Notes under the pieces: model-generated | What the model saw: only the letters and a program-made list of their open reading frames with translations | Told to the model about the DNA's origin: nothing | Databases searched by the model: none | Shown here: positions 12,439 to 14,208 of the stretch, piece after piece | How positions within the stretch are numbered: the first letter of the stretch is position 1 | Layout of the letters: each line of letters begins with the position of its first letter | Assembly: GCA_050329415.1 (NCBI GenBank) | Contig: JBHJOS010000145.1 | Coordinates: forward strand, 1 to 14,208 | Direction: 5' to 3' | Length of the DNA: 14,208 nt | Source: JANNOG01 sp050329415 | Lineage (GTDB): Bacteria; Actinomycetota; Actinomycetes; Actinomycetales; JBBAYJ01 | Made by a program: the position numbers and the translations under genes

Positions 12439-13769
12439 CGCCCCGCCTCCGCGGCCAGCGCCGTCGCCTCGGCCCACGTCGCCTCGAACGGGGCCGGCTC
12501 GTCGAGGCCCTGGCGCAGCAGGTCCTCGATCCGCGGCAGCAGCCGGACCGCGGCGTCGACGTCGGGGTTGGAGCCCGGCACGTAGGCGCCGACGTCCAGC
12601 AGGTCGCGGGCGTCCCGGTGCGCCGCGAGCAGGCGCCGCAGCACCGCGGCGGCCCGCCCCTGCTCCGGGGTCGTCACCCGGGGCATGACCCGGGACACCG
12701 ACTCGAGCACGTCGACCGACGGGAAGCGGCCGGACGTGGCGATCCGCCGGTCGAGCACGACGTGGCCGTCGAGGATGGAGCGGGCGGCGTCGGCGACCGG
12801 CTCGTTGTGGTCGTCGCCCTCGACCAGGACCGTGTAGATCCCGGTGATGGAGCCCGTCGGGCGCGGCCCGGCCCGTTCCAGCAGCCGCGGCAGCAGGGCG
12901 AACGTCGACGGCGGGTAGCCCCGGGTGGCCGGCGGCTCGCCGGCCGACAGGCCCACCTCCCGCTGCGCCGTGGCGACCCGGGTGAGGCTGTCGAGCAGCA
13001 GCAGGACGTCCGCGCCGTCGTCGGCGAGGGACTCGGCGATCCGGGTGGCGGTGAAGGCGGCGCGCAGGCGCAGCAGCGGTGGCTGGTCGGAGGTGGCGAC
13101 GACGACGACGCTGCGGGCGAGCCCCTCGGGGCCCAGGTCGTCCTCGAGGAACTCCCGCACCTCCCGCCCGCGCTCCCCCACGAGGGCGATGACGCTCGCC
13201 TGGGCGGCGCTGCCTCTTGTGATCATGGAGAGGAGGCTGGACTTTCCGACGCCGGAGCCGGCGAAGATGCCGAGTCGCTGGCCCCGCCCCACGGTGGCGA
13301 AGACGTCGACTGCCCGCACCCCCACCGGCAGCGGCCGGTCCACCCGAGCCCGGGCCAGGGGGTGCGGCGCGTCGTGGTGGACGCCCGCGCGCGGGGCGGT
13401 GCCGAGGGCAGGACCGCCGTCGAGGGGCTCCCCGGCCGCGTCGAGGACCCGACCCAGCAGTGACCAGCCGACCGGGACCGTGGCGGCGGAGCCGAGCCGC
13501 CGCACCCGGGAACCCACCGTGAGGCCGTGCGTGCCGACCGTGGGCAGGCAGCGCAGCGCGGTGGCGTCGGCGGCGACCACCTCGGCCGGCCGGGGGCCGT
13601 CGGGGGTGTCGATCAGAACCGTCTCGCCCACCGGGACCCGGAGCCCGCCGACCTCGACGGCCAGCCCGAGGACCGAGGTGACGGTCCCCTCGACCAGCGG
13701 GGCCGCCGCCACGGCGGCCCGGGCCGCCCACGCGGTGACGGCGCCCTCGAGGCGCCCCACCCCGGTCAT
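12435..13769 (-). CDS. fliI: Flagellum-specific ATPase FliI
   Basis: FliI is the F1-beta-like hexameric ATPase energising the flagellar type III export system. The 444-residue protein shows the Walker A loop AGSGVGKS (170-177), the catalytic-base region VGERGREVREFLED (197-210, Glu199), the Walker B strand DVLLLLD (254-260) followed by SLTRVA, and the type III ATPase signature around PPATRGYPPSTFALLPRLLE (279-298). The N-terminal beta-barrel occupies about 25-95. The length matches FliI (about 440-457). The ATG overlaps the fliH stop as ATGA, which sets the start; a longer in-frame extension to 14084 runs through fliH and is spurious. The stop overlaps fliJ. All catalytic motifs are intact. 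Confidence 0.97.
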   Translation of the reverse strand: MTGVGRLEGAVTAWAARAAVAAAPLVEGTVTSVLGLAVEVGGLRVPVGETVLIDTPDGPRPAEVVAADATALRCLPTVGTHGLTVGSRVRRLGSAATVPVGWSLLGRVLDAAGEPLDGGPALGTAPRAGVHHDAPHPLARARVDRPLPVGVRAVDVFATVGRGQRLGIFAGSGVGKSSLLSMITRGSAAQASVIALVGERGREVREFLEDDLGPEGLARSVVVVATSDQPPLLRLRAAFTATRIAESLADDGADVLLLLDSLTRVATAQREVGLSAGEPPATRGYPPSTFALLPRLLERAGPRPTGSITGIYTVLVEGDDHNEPVADAARSILDGHVVLDRRIATSGRFPSVDVLESVSRVMPRVTTPEQGRAAAVLRRLLAAHRDARDLLDVGAYVPGSNPDVDAAVRLLPRIEDLLRQGLDEPAPFEATWAEATALAAEAGR

Positions 13770-14208
13770 GCCGTCACCGCGGCACGAGCCCGGGCGACCG
13801 CCTGGCCGACGCGGGCGTCGATCCGGGCTGCGCCGGCGTCGGCGACGGCGTCCCCGGGGGCCACGGTCGGGTCGGGGACGACCTCGACCCCGGCGGCCAC
13901 GGTGGCCGGGTCGAGGGCGGCGGCGTCCCCCGGGTGCAGCCGGACGCGTACCGGCGCCGCCGCCTCGACGCCGGAGTCGGCCGCCGCGGCGAGCACCCGG
14001 CGCACGGCCGCGGCGGCCCGCCGCCCGGGATCGGTGAGCTCGACCCCCACGAGTGCCTCGGCCAGGTCGGTGACCGCGTCGCACAACGACCCCGCCATGC
14101 CCGCGAGCGCCTCGTCCGCCGTGGCACCGAGCCGGGCGGCCGCGCGCTCGACGGCGGCCGTCGCCCGCTGGGTCGCCGCGGCCCGGGCGGCGGCGTCGCG
14201 CTCCTCCC
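13766..14208 (-). CDS. fliH: Flagellar assembly protein FliH, C-terminal part (start outside window)
   Basis: FliH is the dimeric peripheral-stator-like partner of FliI that docks the ATPase to the C-ring. The visible 146 residues read in one open frame from the window edge to the stop, starting with a highly charged Ala/Arg/Glu helix (EERDAAARAAATQRATAA...). The FliH/V-ATPase-E-like C-terminal domain follows: CDAVTDLAEALVGVELTDP, then RRAAAAVRRVLAAAA, PVRVRLHPGDAA and the typical closing IDARVGQAVARARAAV. The N-terminal part and start codon lie beyond base 14208. The stop overlaps fliI by ATGA. The family is weakly conserved, but the RVRLHP motif and the position before fliI make the call solid. 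Confidence 0.9.
   Translation of the reverse strand, partial: EERDAAARAAATQRATAAVERAAARLGATADEALAGMAGSLCDAVTDLAEALVGVELTDPGRRAAAAVRRVLAAAADSGVEAAAPVRVRLHPGDAAALDPATVAAGVEVVPDPTVAPGDAVADAGAARIDARVGQAVARARAAVTA

Noticed and set aside
11992..13731. 579-codon frame containing fliJ
   Set aside because: Everything before the GTG at 12438 is a shadow of fliI. Only the last 148 codons have FliJ-like character.
12435..14084. FliI starting at 14084 with a 105-residue extension
   Set aside because: The extension overlaps fliH in another frame and is low-complexity Arg/Gly. The ATG at 13769 overlapping the fliH stop gives normal FliI length.

Overview
The window is one strand-coherent flagellar gene cluster. 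All 18 protein genes read on the minus strand. The very high GC content, frequent GTG starts, 1-4 base start/stop overlaps and gene order suggest a motile high-GC Gram-positive (Actinobacteria, for example a relative of Nocardioides, Kineococcus or Geodermatophilaceae). The genus cannot be fixed from sequence reading alone. No IS elements, phage genes, tRNA/rRNA genes, CRISPR arrays or foreign-looking islands were seen.

In the direction of transcription (right to left), the first block is fliH (5' end outside the window), fliI, fliJ, a NlpC/P60-plus-lytic-transglycosylase fusion gene, fliK, flgD and flgE. It holds the export ATPase and its stator/chaperone, a wall-remodelling enzyme, the hook-length ruler, the hook cap and the hook protein. 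flgE is followed by a very long near-perfect inverted repeat (7922-8001), which probably ends this unit. A 17-bp tandem repeat lies between flgD and flgE.

The second block is flbD, motA, motB and fliL: a small regulator-like protein, the proton-type stator and the stator-associated FliL. A FliA/WhiG-like promoter candidate precedes flbD. The third block is fliM, fliN, fliO, fliP, fliQ, fliR and flhB: the switch complex and then the export gate. It has its own, better FliA/WhiG-like promoter candidate, placed so close to the fliM GTG that the mRNA may be leaderless. flhB ends at base 26. The remaining 25 bases hold no gene; flhA would be the expected next gene.

Together these genes encode most of the flagellar type III export apparatus (FliH/I/J, FliO/P/Q/R, FlhB), part of the C-ring (FliM/FliN), the stator (MotA/B, FliL) and the hook module (FlgD/FlgE/FliK). 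I did not find a clearly unprecedented system. The points most worth a second look are the signal-less bifunctional peptidoglycan hydrolase, the long palindrome after flgE, the two matching promoter candidates, the apparent lack of a CheY-binding motif in FliM and FliN, and a Glu in the third membrane segment of MotA.
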